Of a stretch of DNA of 64,000 bases, positions 8,978 to 21,127 are shown one piece after another. A model generated the notes under the pieces. It ran no database searches, was not told where the DNA came from, and was given only the letters and a program-made list of their open reading frames with translations. A program made the position numbers and the translations under genes. The stretch comes from Hemileia vastatrix. Lineage: Eukaryota > Basidiomycota > Pucciniomycetes > Pucciniales > Zaghouaniaceae. Where the stretch lies: contig JASXTE010000010.1 in assembly GCA_030280995.1 (NCBI GenBank), positions 22,886,823 to 22,950,822 of the forward strand. The letters are read 5' to 3'. The stretch's first letter is position 1, and each line of letters opens with the position of its first letter.

Positions 8978-9337
8978 CTAAGTCATCTTCATCCACCAGA
9001 TACTCAACAATCTCATCAAACTCTGCCAAAAACTCCCTATATTGGCCAATGGAATAACACCATCCTTCTCTTCCCAAACATAAACCAAGCAATAGAGATC
9101 ATCCATAGAGAGCTGGATACCCCACCTGTTCATCATCTTCTCCTTAAGACTCGCCCAATCATCCTTCGTATATCTTTCCATCTTCTCCACCTGCTTCCTT
9201 ATAGACAGGTTTGTAATGAAAAATATGATTTGGGTGACTATATTCAAAGGTGTTTCTGCAACCATAGCACCTTCCCCCACATACAGAGAAAAGAAAGGTG
9301 CCACATCTCCCTCAGAATCAGTCATCCCATCCCTCAA
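8978..9337 (-). pseudogene. gag: Element B gag fragment
   Basis: The 119 codons align by eye with element A Gag residues of about 45-150. Matches include FFSLYVGEGAMVAETPLNIV against FLHRYETAAAIDGALPLDMV, then QIIFFI against QIRFFI, and RYTKDDWASLKEKMMNRWG against GYKDQDWRKLKIEMEKRWP. The C-terminal capsid half, the acidic tail and all of pol are missing or unrecognisable downstream, so this is a truncated remnant. Confidence 0.75.
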
Positions 9338-9655
9338 TGCAATTATGACAGCCTTCCTGAGGGAACTACAGCTAAATTTAAAAAAGTTGGTTCAGCTTTT
9401 CAAAATTTTGCTCAATATACCCAGCATTTTTGGCGGGCAATAGGCTAACGGGATGGAATAATGAGGGAAAATGCTGGGTAAGTTGGGCAGAACTGTGGAA
9501 ACCTGCACCAACTATTTTCAATGTAGCTGTAACAGAAGAACCAGAAAAAGACATAATCTAAACATCTAACACCAAATCTTGCAAAGCTTCAGCGTTTTGC
9601 CAAAATCTACAGAGAATCCCCAAACCCACAGACTCAGCAGAGGTTCAGCCTCTTA

Positions 9656-10290
9656 GAGCATCCACCATCATTTTGGTAGATCCCTTTGGTATGCATACTT
9701 TACAAAAAAATACATGTCTTTCCCTACCACCATTCTCATTAACTCATTCAGCACACAAGTAATTCGTCAATTTTTTCAGAAACATATGCAAAATTGCACA
9801 CTTTGCCAATATTAATCAGTAGTTCATTAACTCACAAGCCATTTTTTTATTCACCCACTCTTCTTGCTAGACCTCATGACAAAGCACTTTTAAGCACTAA
9901 TTATCCTGGCAACACAGCATTTTTATTACTACTCATCAACCATATCAATAAATATCAAAAGCAATATCTATTTCCTCTACATTACATGAACTAAATTAAG
10001 CGTAGGGAAAAAACAATTTGTATTCAATGATGGAATGGTGGTTTGTGTTTCCATGTAACTCCTATATTGAGGGATAAAATGCATATGGTAGTGGTTGCCC
10101 TTATTTCAGTAGTGTAAGTTGCAAGAAATATGCAATTCACCAGGAAAAAAATGTTGACACCTGCTAGCAGGTGCCTCCCCCCAATTGAACTACCATAGTC
10201 CAGTCAGGGATGGGCACCAGCTAGCAGGTGCCAGATTTTTTTTTCTGGTGATTAATTCTTACACTTTTCCTGAAACAGTGGTGGATGCCC
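9656..10290. mobile_element. Possible TTA-flanked MITE (PIF/Harbinger-like)
   Basis: The left end reads GAGCATCCACCATCATTTT, and the right end, inverted, reads GGGCATCCACCACTGTTTC. Both are flanked by TTA (9653-9655 and 10291-10293). A third similar end (GTAGTGGTTGCCC followed by TTA) is at about 10090-10102, so the structure may be composite. The sequence CAGCAGAGGTTCAGC is repeated on both sides (9636 and 10376). No transposase. Confidence 0.4.
10138..10250. mobile_element. Small hairpin-rich MITE, copy 1
   Basis: CACCAG...CTGGTG termini are followed by A-runs and two strong hairpins, CACCTGCTAGCAGGTG (10149-10164) and GGCACCAGCTAGCAGGTGCC (10213-10232). ATT flanks both ends. A second copy with the same ends and hairpins is at 54648-54859. 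Confidence 0.6.
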
Positions 10291-10693
10291 TTACTTAAAT
10301 CACCAAAACAACAACAAAATCGAGCAAGGGTTCAATCCAGTACTTTGATAAAAAAAAATTCCAACACAAAAGAATCAGCAGAGGTTCAGCTTCTTACCCA
10401 GATTCCAAAAACACAGACCTAAACAGACCCCAAAAACCAGGCTTAGACAAGCCCAAAATCAAGGTCAAGACAGACCCAAACAACAGGCTTAGAAAAATTA
10501 CAAACACTGGCCTGGACAGACCAAAACACCAGCTATACAAAACAAGTGGAAGCTGAAAAAAGTAAACTAACACGCAAGGACTCCAACTGTCAAAAGAAAT
10601 TACACTGAAGCCTCTGAAATCTAGAGAAGAAAGAGTCCCAAAATAAAAAAGAGCTGAGAAAGAAACCCAGTATCCAAATGGCCAAAAAGATTA

Positions 10694-10713
10694 AACCCCA
10701 AGTTGGGCACAAG
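10694..10713 (-). promoter_or_regulatory. Element B primer-site relic
   Basis: The minus strand reads TTGTGCCCAACTTGGGGTTT, matching element A's primer site apart from a few changes. The adjacent U5 remnant (CTTACAGCAAGGTGACTGCAAGAG) also matches A. The remaining LTR runs from 10714 to 10984. Confidence 0.6.
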
Positions 10714-10984
10714 AAATGTAGACGAACTCTTGCAGTCACCTTGCTGTAAGTAGAACACAGAAGAGTTGAAGGAAATAATGAATCCTCTGTCTTCCTGAAG
10801 AAATAAAATGGTATTATCTGATTGGAGCTAGGCTGGACTAAGCTTAACTCACTAGAAAATAAGAGAGAAAGAGAAGTTATATTCTCAAAAGAATGAGTCT
10901 AAAATTCTCAGACTAATGTTTTAGAAGTGTAAAGTAATGATTAAAAATTACTCTATATTACTCCTCTAAAATTTATATGTTATC

Positions 10985-12902
10985 TGTCAGGCAGGCTACT
11001 AGACTTACCCAGTAAATAATTAATTATTTACGAGAGTGGAGCTATGCCTTTACCCCTCATTTTATTAGTTATACTTACTTTATAAATTACTTATAATATT
11101 TTTAACTAATTAATAAGTAAATTGAAGTAAATATATAATTCTAATGTTCCCTCATTTTTTATTCCTTGACAGTATCCTCATGACAGCTGAAAAGTAAACT
11201 AAACTATAAAAATACTAAATATTAAAATAAAATATTTCTATTTTACTTTGATATATACAGAAACTTAAATAAATCAAATAATTTAAAATTTAATATACAG
11301 ATAAATACTGTATATGAGTACATTCTTTATAGAACAACTTTAAATATTGGAAATTTCTATCTGTGAGATTGTTCTTTCTCTGATACTCATGTACGTAGAA
11401 TTGTGGTTCCGTAGTTTCTCTCCTTTTTGCCTATATAAGGCCTCTCAATCTGGCTGTTTCTCATTCATTCCATACTTACTTTACAATTAAATATTATATA
11501 CACAAATCAATTTATTACTACTATTTTCCGGCTTAGTATTTACATCTTTCAGTATGTCTAGTATATAAGTATGATATAATAGTATTTATTTATGGTCCTA
11601 CTACCTATTGATAAATGATTTAGTGATTAAACCTCAGGGCAAGACTAATTAAATAGTTATACTCAAATAAAACTCACAATACTTGAATTTAGATGTGTGC
11701 TTAGTGGTGGAAAATAGATAAATAGAATATAGCTATAGCTTATATAATGATAATATCAACTTATAAAGGCTTTATAATATATTTCTAAATGTCAATAATT
11801 TTATTGAAGTGTTTGATTGAATTGTAGTAAGTAATTGATTATGAATAACCATCAAAATCCCTCCTTACTTATACCCAAATCCCCTGGAGTGCACAGACCT
11901 TCAATCCAGATGATGTCACTGCTATCCCCAGCAATTACAGCACTTTGAGGGCCCATCACCTCCCCATGGCGTCCACTTCAAGAAGATCCAACACCCAGAC
12001 CTACAGTAAGGACCCTCCATCACAATTAATTCTAACACAGACCCAAAACATAATTAGAAAATCCAGATAAAAGCGGATACCATAAAGAAACAGGTAAAAT
12101 AAGTAATCCAAAAGAGATAAAATGAAACCCAAAGCATATAAAGGAAACAAATGAAATGTCCAAGGCCCCAGTAACATCCCAAAGCATCCAAATTAACCCA
12201 GAAATGACCTCCGAACCCATAAATCCGTGAATATCCATCCAAGGAAGCAGATTAAGTTGTCCAAACTGAGTGTATGCGCCTGAAATAGATTTCTATGCTT
12301 CTGTGGGCATTGTGAATCCACTGATTACGTCCATATGACCTAAAATAAGCAGAAAAACAAAGATTATAGACTATTAAGAGGTTAAAACCCATTTATAGAC
12401 CTAAATATACATAATATACTGCATATTTCACTGAATATGAGCTTTATGTATACATTTAAGCTTATGTATGTCAATAATTACTTCATATCACTTAAGATAA
12501 GTATACTATGACTCCATTTACACCTTAATAAGTATTATTAGGCTATGGATAAGCTATTTAAACTACTATAAGTTATATAATAGTGTAATAATTATATATA
12601 TATGTATCATAATCATATATATAATTGTTTTAACCTTATTTTTAAGATATAAGCTTAATGTACTTAAGGTTATCTTATTTTAAGTATTAGAAATACTCAG
12701 TCCTAGGGATATCTAGGCTGAAAACATCTGTGTATTTCTAAGACTTTAAAGTAATAATAAAAATAATCTTTTTACCTTTTCATTGAGTAATAACATATGA
12801 AGAAATAAATAAATACCTATCTTGAAATCTTGAGTCTTCCTTCACCTTATATTGCTGTTGGACCACCAAAAAATCTTCTAGACCAAACAAAACCCCTTGA
12901 AA
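10985..12902 (+). repeat. Element C 5' LTR, interrupted
   Basis: Begins TGTCAGGCAGGCTACTAGAC and ends ...CCCCTTGAAA. It matches the 3' LTR at 21128-21863 once the insertion 11547-12723 is removed. A TATA box (TATATAAG, 11432-11439) marks the probable promoter. Confidence 0.85.
11547..12723 (-). repeat. 1177-bp solo LTR in element C's 5' LTR
   Basis: Direct repeats ACATC (11542-11546 and 12724-12728) flank a segment that is the reverse-orientation counterpart of 18829-20005, with exactly the same length. Its ends are TTTCAG...CTGAAA, against TGTCAG...CTGACA in the other copy. The uninterrupted host sequence is seen in C's 3' LTR near 21690. ORFs inside it (12032-12242) are incidental. Confidence 0.85.
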
Positions 12903-12917
12903 ACTGAGGGCTTTTCC
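12903..12917 (+). promoter_or_regulatory. Conserved post-LTR motif, candidate primer site (C)
   Basis: ACTGAGGGCTTTTCC directly follows the LTR end. Element D has ACTGAGGGCCTTTCC at 45498 and element F has ATTGGGGGACTTTCC at 26079. Position and conservation suggest the primer site of this lineage, but it lacks the usual TGG start. Confidence 0.45.
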
Positions 12918-13341
12918 AAATAGTTGTTGACCCATTGTTATCTTGAGGCTGGTGACTGAGGGACCATCAACTCCAACACCTATGGCAACTTTTTGGATGA
13001 ACAACAAACAACAAACATCAAAGGCATATGACTAAATTTTTTGCCACGACTGGGATTTGAACCTTGCCCCAAATTTAAGGTTTTTATAGGCGTAATTGTC
13101 CTATATATTTGTAGTGACTATAGCAGTTATTAACTGTAGGTCTCACTCTGCATATTTTATATTATACATATATCTTTTTTACTCAGCACTCTGTAGTTGG
13201 CATTAAATTACTCAAACTACAGGGAGAGATGTCAGGTATATAATATTTTTTTCTCCTAGTTGACCAAGATAGAGCAACAGCTTTCTTGGTCCTAGAAGTA
13301 ATATAATTTAAATTATTTAATTAAAAAATTATATTACTTAA

Positions 13342-13760
13342 TTATTCCAGTTGAAAAATTGTCCTGATAATTAAAATATTAATATATTATTTCAGTTGAC
13401 AATTATTCCTGGTAATTTAAATAATTACAATATATAAATTAATTATTTGATTAAAAATTATATTAATAAATTATTTCAGTTGAAATTTAGTCCTGGTAAT
13501 TAAAAAATAACAATATATAAATTATTTATTTGGTTAAGAAATTGTATTTCTTATTTCAGTTAACTTTTTTGGTCCTGATAATTAATATATTATTTTATTA
13601 TTTTATTAGATTTTTTTAAAATCCTGGCAATAAATAATACCAATATCTTAGTTAATTAGTTAATTAAAAATTGTATTAATTAATTATTTCAGCTAATTTT
13701 TGGTCCTGATAATTGATATATTTTCATTATTTCAGTTGATTAGTAGTTCCGGCAAGTGAT
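13342..13760 (+). repeat. Degenerate tandem repeats in C leader
   Basis: About six to seven copies of TTATTTCAGTTGA followed by GGTCCTGATAATTAA (starts near 13342, 13387, 13471, 13551, 13684 and 13727) fill the leader before ORF1. Each copy includes a TTTCAG that resembles a 3' splice site. Element D's leader holds one or two such units (about 45795 and 45910). Confidence 0.6.
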
Positions 13761-13865
13761 AATAAACTTTAAATATTTTTTATTTTATCTCTTATTTTTT
13801 TAACAAAAAAGAATAATAACTTACAAAATATTTGTATTTTTTTCTCAGCTCAAGTTATAAAAACA

Positions 13866-14486
13866 ATGGCTAAATTAAATCTTTCTACCACCCATGAAGA
13901 GGAATTGAATCTTATTGACTATGATGCAAATTCTGTAAGCTCTCCTTTGACTACAAAATTTTCTCAAATTAATCAATTAGTAAACCAAAAAGGATGTAGA
14001 AATTCAGGAGGTGGAAATCAAGAAGGAACATCCTCCAATGGACCCCAGCCCCAAATGCTCCCCCCAGAAGAGCTTCCAAAAGGCTTCAAGATTAAAAAGA
14101 TGACAGTTTAGCAACAGGTAAACAAGCTGTAGACTCAAATCAAGGATTTGAGTTCAGAGAACCTTAAACTAAATGCAAAGGTAGAGTTGCTAGAAGAAAG
14201 AATAAAAAATATAGAGACTTCTCTTCAAGAGAAGAAGAAACCTCTACAAGCAGCAAAACTCCCTCCACAGTTGGATCTTCAACATCAAGAAAAAGTGGAA
14301 GTGTCAAAATTGCAATGGGACTGGCTAAAAACCCAATGGGATACCCTTCAGGCTCAGCAAGTGCAACAGGCTCCTCAAGCAGGACCCTCCAGGCACCAAC
14401 ACTTCAATCCCACCCCTCCTCACCCTTACCAAGGAGGTAGAAGAATGAAAAATAATCATATTCAAATTGTGCCAAAACCATGGTAA
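13866..14486 (+). pseudogene. Element C ORF1 (short first ORF of Gag region)
   Basis: Starts ATGGCTAAA and stays in one frame to TAA at 14484-14486, broken by in-frame stops at 14109-14111 and near 14132. Landmarks are IDYDANSVSS near the start, EELPKGFKIKK in the middle, a coiled-coil stretch (ENLKLNAKVELLEERIKNIE) and a Pro/Gln-rich tail ending PKPW. Element D keeps the same sequence in its alternate frame (QEGLPKGFKIKK...PPLPW). The stop overlaps an ATG of the next frame as ATGGTAA. The role is unknown. Position suggests a structural or nucleic-acid-binding Gag accessory. Confidence 0.6.
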
Positions 14487-17400
14487 GGCCTTCCATTTAA
14501 TCTCAAGTTCCATTTCTTTTTACTGATTTAGCTCCTTCAGGTAAATCTGGGATGGGAGATTACACTTTTAGACCAGTATAAGCTGGTTCTAGCAGAAAAA
14601 GTAATCAATTTTCTAGTCATGTAAATACTCCTTTAGTTTTAATTGATACTTCAATGATAAATCCAGATATGGCTATTATAGATGAATCAATTGATCCTGA
14701 AGTTTATGAGACTCTTGAAAATTACTCTGTCTCTCTCCTGAGAAATGCTCCTGATGTAGCAACTATTAATTATCAATATTTGAGAGAAATGATCACAAAA
14801 AAAAATCAGATAATGAATAACTTACAATTGACCCAAAAATTTAATAGCTTCTTAACTGAAAAAGGTTATCAAGCATTGAAAGGTGAGTTGAATAGGGTAT
14901 CTGATGAATTGTTTTGGTACAAAGTAAATTATGAAAAGATATTTTGTTTGTGGAAAAATATTAAAAATGATCTATCCAAAGTGCAAGAGACTAAGTTGAT
15001 TTGTTGCCAAGAACTAGAAGGTCAGAAATAAAATTTGAAAAAATTAAATGACCATTATTCATCTCTTAAAAATAAGACCCAATCATCTTTTGCAAAAATC
15101 AATTAAACATTAACTATTATTCCAAGGGTGAAAATAAGTTGACAAACATTGAGGAACAATTGAACACATTTTTATTTGACCAAAAATACTCTGTCACTTC
15201 TGAGAAGGAAACTGTTGCACAGTCTACTCCACATGTATCTGAGCCAAGATTCTCTAGAGAAAAATTAGTACAAGAGAAACATGTAGATAGTTCTGGCTTT
15301 CCATAAAAAATTGATGATGCACCCCGCTCATCTGCTAATGGGTTAAATAATGATATTACAGCTCAATTAGCAAAATTTCAACTTCTTCTTACACAGAAAC
15401 AATTAAACAGAAGGAAATTGCCTCAAATCAGAACAATTGGCCCAAACTTGATCAATATCCAAAATTTGATGGTTATTCTTCCTCTGAGTGGCAGAAATTC
15501 ATCTGTAGAATTGATAATATTAAGTATTCTTATAAACTACCAGATGAAGAAATTGTGTCTAAATTAATTTCTTTGTTTTCCAATGTTGCCTTCATGTGGT
15601 ATGAATCTGTCCTTTTGGATAAGAATGATTTCTCTTGGGAGGATTGGAAAAAATTAATTAAAGCACAATTTGGTGTCTCAAAGTTTAGGTTAACCCAGCA
15701 AAGGAAGTATGAGGAGTCTAGATATAGCTCATCCTCTACTAAAACACCTATTGAGTTCCTGATGGAACTAATAAAAATCTTGAGAGAAATGGATCCAAAG
15801 ATGGATTATGAACTATGGAAGGACAAGATCCTTTTTAAATTGCCAATGTCTTTGAGAGACTTAATTGTTGCAAGAGCTGAACTCTACAGGGAACCTTCTT
15901 CCTTTATTAATACTTGTGTTTAAGTTCTATTAAATAACAGGTATGAATCTAGGAATTTCTTCCCAAGACCTTCAGTGGAGAAACCCTCCAACTACCAAAA
16001 AAAAAACTTCCTGAAAAAGTTGGTAAACCCTCTGCCCCTGTTGCACCTAAAAAATATGCAAAAGAAACTTGCTTTAAATGCAGAAAGCCTTGGAAGAAGG
16101 TCCATTTTTGTGACAAGAGAATAAATCTTGTTGAAAAAATGGAGGAGCCTACTGATGACACAGTTACACTAGATTATACTTCAAGAGATTGTACCAGCAA
16201 TATTTCTTATGATTCTAACCAGGAAATCTTGATTCTGGAGGAAGATATTCAATATTTAAATAATATTGACATTGATAACAATGATTTATCTACAGTTGAA
16301 GATGCTGAAATCATAAGAAATCTTGAGGACACTTCAATTATAATTACCCCTCTCAAGGCACCAGTCTTGATTAATGGGAATAACATTGTGGTTGTTTTGG
16401 ATTCTGGAGCTGGAGGAAGTTTTGTATCTGAAAAATCACTTGCTTCAGTTTATCAGAATTATAAATCAAAACTGATGCCTGTCACTTCTGAAAATTGGAG
16501 AGGTTATGGCTCTGTTTTGTCCCCCATTTATAAATACCAAGCTACAGTATTTTTCAAATATAACTATGGCTTTGTAAGAGCTATGTGTGACTTTTTAGTT
16601 ATGGAAAATGATAACTTAAGCAATTTTTTCATTTTGGGAAATGATATATTAACCAAATATGTCATTAAACTTGATTCCTTAAACCAATGCTTTACCATGG
16701 GGTTGAATGGGAATAGAAAATTTTAAATTTCTTCCCAGAAAAAATTAATAAAACTAGGATTGAACTCATGTCATTCTGTGGTTCAATATAAAAGAGAATC
16801 TAAAAAAGAAATGCCTTCCCTTCTGTCTGAAATTGACATAGCTTCTTTTGGAGAACAACTTTCTGGTAAGGAAAAAGTTTACATCATTCAGTTGATAAAA
16901 TCTTTTCCTATGGCCTTTGTTCATGGGTCACATGAATTGGGATTGTTAAAAGAAGAGATGAAGCTTTCATTATCTTTCCCATTAACTGAAATACCACCTA
17001 GTTTAAAAAAGAAGCCTTATCCTTCTTCCCCCACAAAGTGAAAAGATATTGAAGACAATATCTCTACCCCTTTAAAAATGAATATTATTGAAAAGGTAGT
17101 TGAAAAACCTAAAAATTGTGTTATCTCATCTGTCCTGATTTCTTATAAGAAATACAAAGCCAGGTTATGTGGTGATTATAGAGAATTAAATACTTATACT
17201 GTAGATGATATCAATCCTTTACCCAGAATTAGCTCTATCCATGCTACCTTACAAGGTGCTAATTATATCAGCTGTTTAGATGGTAATAAGGGTTATCACT
17301 AGGTACCTGTCAAGAAAAATTCACAGAATTTTCTAATGATTGCTACTCATATGCGTATTCATAAGTATATCAGGATTCCATTTGGCCCCAAAAATGCCAC

Positions 17401-20400
17401 TTCAGTTTTTTAAAAATTTATGGATAACACATTCCATCAAGAAATAATTGAAGTATGGCTAATGGTTTACATTGATGATATCATCATATTCTGCAAGACA
17501 TTTGAGGAGCACCTTAACCACCTATGTAAAGAGTTCCATAAAATGGATGAGATAAATATGACACTTGCTTTGAAAAAATTAAATTTTGGTTTTCATTCTT
17601 TGAAAGTGATTGGTAATGTTGTCTCAGGATTTCAGATATGTGTTTACCAGAACAAAGTGGCAGCCATACAACAGGAAAAAGCTCCTACTACAGTTAGAGA
17701 GCTCCAAAGTTTTTTTGGAATGTGTGGATACTATAGAAAATATATTAAAAATTATCAATTTATAGCATTGCCCTTCACCCAATTAACTAGTAAAGATGTT
17801 TTTTTTGTCTTTAACAGTGAAAGACAAAGAGCTTTTGACACTAAGAAACATTTTTTGAAGTCAGCACCAATTCTTGACTTTCCTGACTTTACTCAACCAT
17901 TTGTTTTGTACACTGATGCCAGTTTTATTGGACTTGGTGCTGCTCTACACCAAAAACAAGTTATTGATGACAAAGTATCAGAAGTAGTAATTTGTTATAT
18001 TTCAAGAACCTTATGATATAGTGAATTGAAATATGATTCCACTCAACTTGAGTGTTTGGAAGTTGGGTGGGCTCTGGAAAAACTACATAATTGTCTGGAT
18101 GACCAGAAATTTGAACTTTTCATTGACTGAAGTGCAGTAAAGTACCTCTTAAACTTAAAAAAATCAAACAGACACATGTTCAGATGGCAGTTGGCTGTTC
18201 AGTAATACAGAGGAGGGATGACAATAATTCATAGGACTGATATTTTCCACTAAAATGTGGATATGTTATAAAGGTTACTTTTGCCAAATGATAACACTAA
18301 TCCTGCATATGATCCTGAGGATGAAATAGTCCACATTCATGGGATATATGTGGTTGATATGGAGGAAGAGCTATTACAGCTTATTCCAGATTCATATGAT
18401 AAAGACACTGACTCAAGAAATCTGTGTACTATATTAAATAATTCAAAGAATGCTTCAATACAAACATTAATTAAAACCCTTCCACCAAAGTAACAAAATT
18501 CTTTGGAAAAAGATAAATTTTCAATTGATGAAGGCTATCTCTATTATAGAAAAAAGATAATTAATTTTATTTTTATTCCTCCTTCTATGTAAGGAATAAT
18601 CTTAAACATTTGTCATGATGATTTATTGGAAGGACATTTTTATCTTTCAAAAACAATGATTAGAATAAAGAACATTGATTGGTGGGCTAATATGCCTGAA
18701 GACACCAAACTATATGTTGAATCCTGTGATTCTTGTCAGAAATCAAAATGATTAACTGGAAAAAGGGCTAAAGTGATGCAACATATTGAATCTCCTGATG
18801 CACCAAGGCAAATTATAAACATGGAAATTGTCAGCCTAAATATCCTTAGGACTGAGTATTTCTTATGCTTAAAATAAGATAACCTTAACTAGATTAAGCT
18901 TATATCTTAAAAATAAGGTTAAAATTATAATATATATTATTTTATTATATATATATATAATTATTATTCTATTATATAATTTATAATAGTTTAAATAGCT
19001 TATACATGGCCTAATAATACTTATTAGGGTGTTAATGGAGTCATTATATACTTATCTTAAGTGATATGAAGTAATTATTGACATACATAAGCTTATATGT
19101 ATACATAAATCTCATATTCAGTGAAATATGCAGTATATTATGTATATTTAGGTATATAAGTGGGTTTTAGCCCCTTAATAGCCTATAACCTTTGTTTTTC
19201 TGCTTATTGTAGGTCATATGGACGAAATCAGTGGACTCACAACGCCTACAGAAGTATAGACACCTATATCAGGCGCATACACCCAGTTTGGACAACTAAA
19301 ATTACTTCCTTGGATGGTTATTCACGGATTTATGGGTTGGAAGGATGTTTCTGGGTTAATGTGGATGCTTGGGGATGTTATTGGGGGCTTGGACATTTTA
19401 TTTGTTTCCTTTATATGTTTTTAGTTTCATTAAATCTCTTTTTGATTATTTATTTTACCTGTTTCTTTATGGTATCCGCTTTTATCTGGGTTTTCTATTT
19501 ATGGTATGACTCTGTGTTATTATTAATAGTGATGGAGGGTCCTTACTGGAGGTCTGGGTGTTGAAACTGCTTGAAGTGGACGCCATGGGGAGGTGATGGG
19601 CCCTCACAGTGCTGTAATTGCCGGGGATAGCAGTGACATCATCTGGATTGAAGGTCTGTGCACTCCAGTGGATTTGGGTATAAGTAAGGAGGGATTTTGA
19701 CGGTTTATTATCATCATTCAATTACTACAATTAAAACAATCACTACAATACAATTATTAACATTCAGAAATATATTATAAAGCCATTATAAATTGATATT
19801 ATCTTTATATAAGCTATAACTATATTTTATTCTTCTATTTTCCACCACTAGCACGCATTTAAATCCAAGTATTGTGAGTTTTATTTGAGTATAACTATTC
19901 TATTAGTCTTCCCCTGAGGTTTAAAAACTAAATCATTTATCAATAAGTAGTAGGACCATAAAATAACACTATTATATCATACTTATATACTAGACTATAC
20001 TGACAGAAATTTTAACAGAATTTCCCATTGCTGGGAAAGACAGTTATAACCCTTGCTGGGTTATTGTGGACAGATTTACAAAAATGTGTAAATTCATCCC
20101 TACTCACAAAGATGTTTCCACTAAATAATTAGCCTTCTTGAGGTGGTCTCATATGTTTAATACTGCTGTCTTCCCCAAGACCGTAATCTCTGACAGAGAC
20201 CCAAAATTTACTTCTGAATTTTGGATGTCTCTTATGGATGTTTGTGGTTGTGATCTGAAGCTTTCTACTGCCCATCACCCCCAAACTGATGGATCAGCTG
20301 AAAGGATGATTCAGACTTTAGAGTACATGATTAGAAGATATTGTTCCTTTGGCCTTGAGTATAAAGACAATGACAGGTTCACTCATGATTGGTTCACCTT

Positions 20401-21088
20401 ACTTCCTGGTCTGGAATTTACTTATAATAGCACTGATCATTCTGTTACTCAAAGGAAGCCTTTTGAGCTCTGGATTGGATATGTTCCAAATACCCCTACC
20501 CAAATTCTCATTAATAAAATACCTAAATTAGATTTACATCCTGGTGTAAAATCTTTTCTTCAAATGCAACAACTTTGAAGAAGTCATTCTCAAAAATTTC
20601 TTGAAAAATCTTTTGAATATGAGAAGAAGAGGTGGGACAAATCCCATAAAGAATACACTTTTAAGAAGGGTGATGAAGTACTGATTTCTACATTCTACTT
20701 CAATTTACAAGGTAATAACAAATTAAAAGACCCATTTGTAGGTCTATTTTTTGTCAGAAGAATAGTTGGTGATAATGCAGTTGAAGTTATCCTGTATTCT
20801 CCATATGACAGGAAACATCATGTTTTTTCAATATCACTTTTGAAACCTTACACATTCAATAGTGATTTATTTTCAAAAAGGAGGGGAAGACCAAAGAAAA
20901 CCCCTAATGAAATCATTTAAACAGCAGAAATTGATGAGATTCTAAATGACAGAATTTTCACTGCTGAAAAAGATACTGAATACTTATTGAGATTCAAGAA
21001 TAAATCTTCTGAATATGATTCTTGGATTCATGGTAAAGAGATATCTAACCTTCCTGCTCTACTAAAGAAATATAAAATGAAAAAATAA
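14487..21088 (+). pseudogene. gag-pol: Element C Gag-Pol, disrupted
   Basis: The order follows element D: coiled-coil region (14654-15031), capsid (about 15440-15923, LISLFSNVAFMWYESVLLDK), and knuckle near 16078 (CFKCRKPWKKVHFC). Then come protease (16139-16726, VVVLDSGAGGSFVS), RT (16760-17530, VYIDDIIIF), RNase H (about 17890-18200), and integrase (18281-18828). Integrase is interrupted by the solo LTR at 18829-20005 and resumes at 20006-20900 (VISDRDPKFTSEFW, HHPQTDGSAERMIQ). A chromodomain lies at about 20930-21088 (TEYLLRFKNKSSEYDSWIHG). At least ten stops or frame changes interrupt it, so no full protein can be made. Confidence 0.85.
18829..20005 (+). repeat. 1177-bp solo LTR inside element C integrase
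   Basis: Flanked by GAAAT on both sides (18824-18828 and 20006-20010), with ends TGTCAGCC...TACTGACA. The integrase reading resumes after it. It is the inverted counterpart of 11547-12723, and its start resembles the LTR of element F (TGTCAGCCTGGATATTCCC). Confidence 0.9.
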
Positions 21089-21115
21089 TAGCATTTTAAT
21101 ATTATTATTCTTTTT

Positions 21116-21127
21116 AGAGTGAGGGAG
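21116..21127 (+). promoter_or_regulatory. Element C polypurine tract
   Basis: AGAGTGAGGGAG abuts the 3' LTR. The identical tract precedes the 3' LTRs of D (52379-52390) and E (58297-58286, minus). Confidence 0.8.

Larger units (their letters stand above)
8840..10984 (-). mobile_element. Element B: decayed relative of element A
   Basis: The minus strand carries a primer-site relic (10694-10713), a leader with CAGACC-rich low-complexity DNA (10380-10560), and a gag fragment (8978-9337). Pol is not visible. The LTR side is cut at 10984 by element C, and the rest of that LTR may resume beyond 21868. Small inserted elements occupy 9656-10290. Confidence 0.65.

Noticed and set aside
12032..12242. 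Hydrophobic frames here and at 19160-19564
   Set aside because: Both fall in the 1177-bp solo LTRs and are mirror images of the same DNA.
13038..13070. Possible tRNA gene in element C leader
   Set aside because: Only a B-box-like stretch is present. No A box, acceptor pairing or cloverleaf could be drawn.
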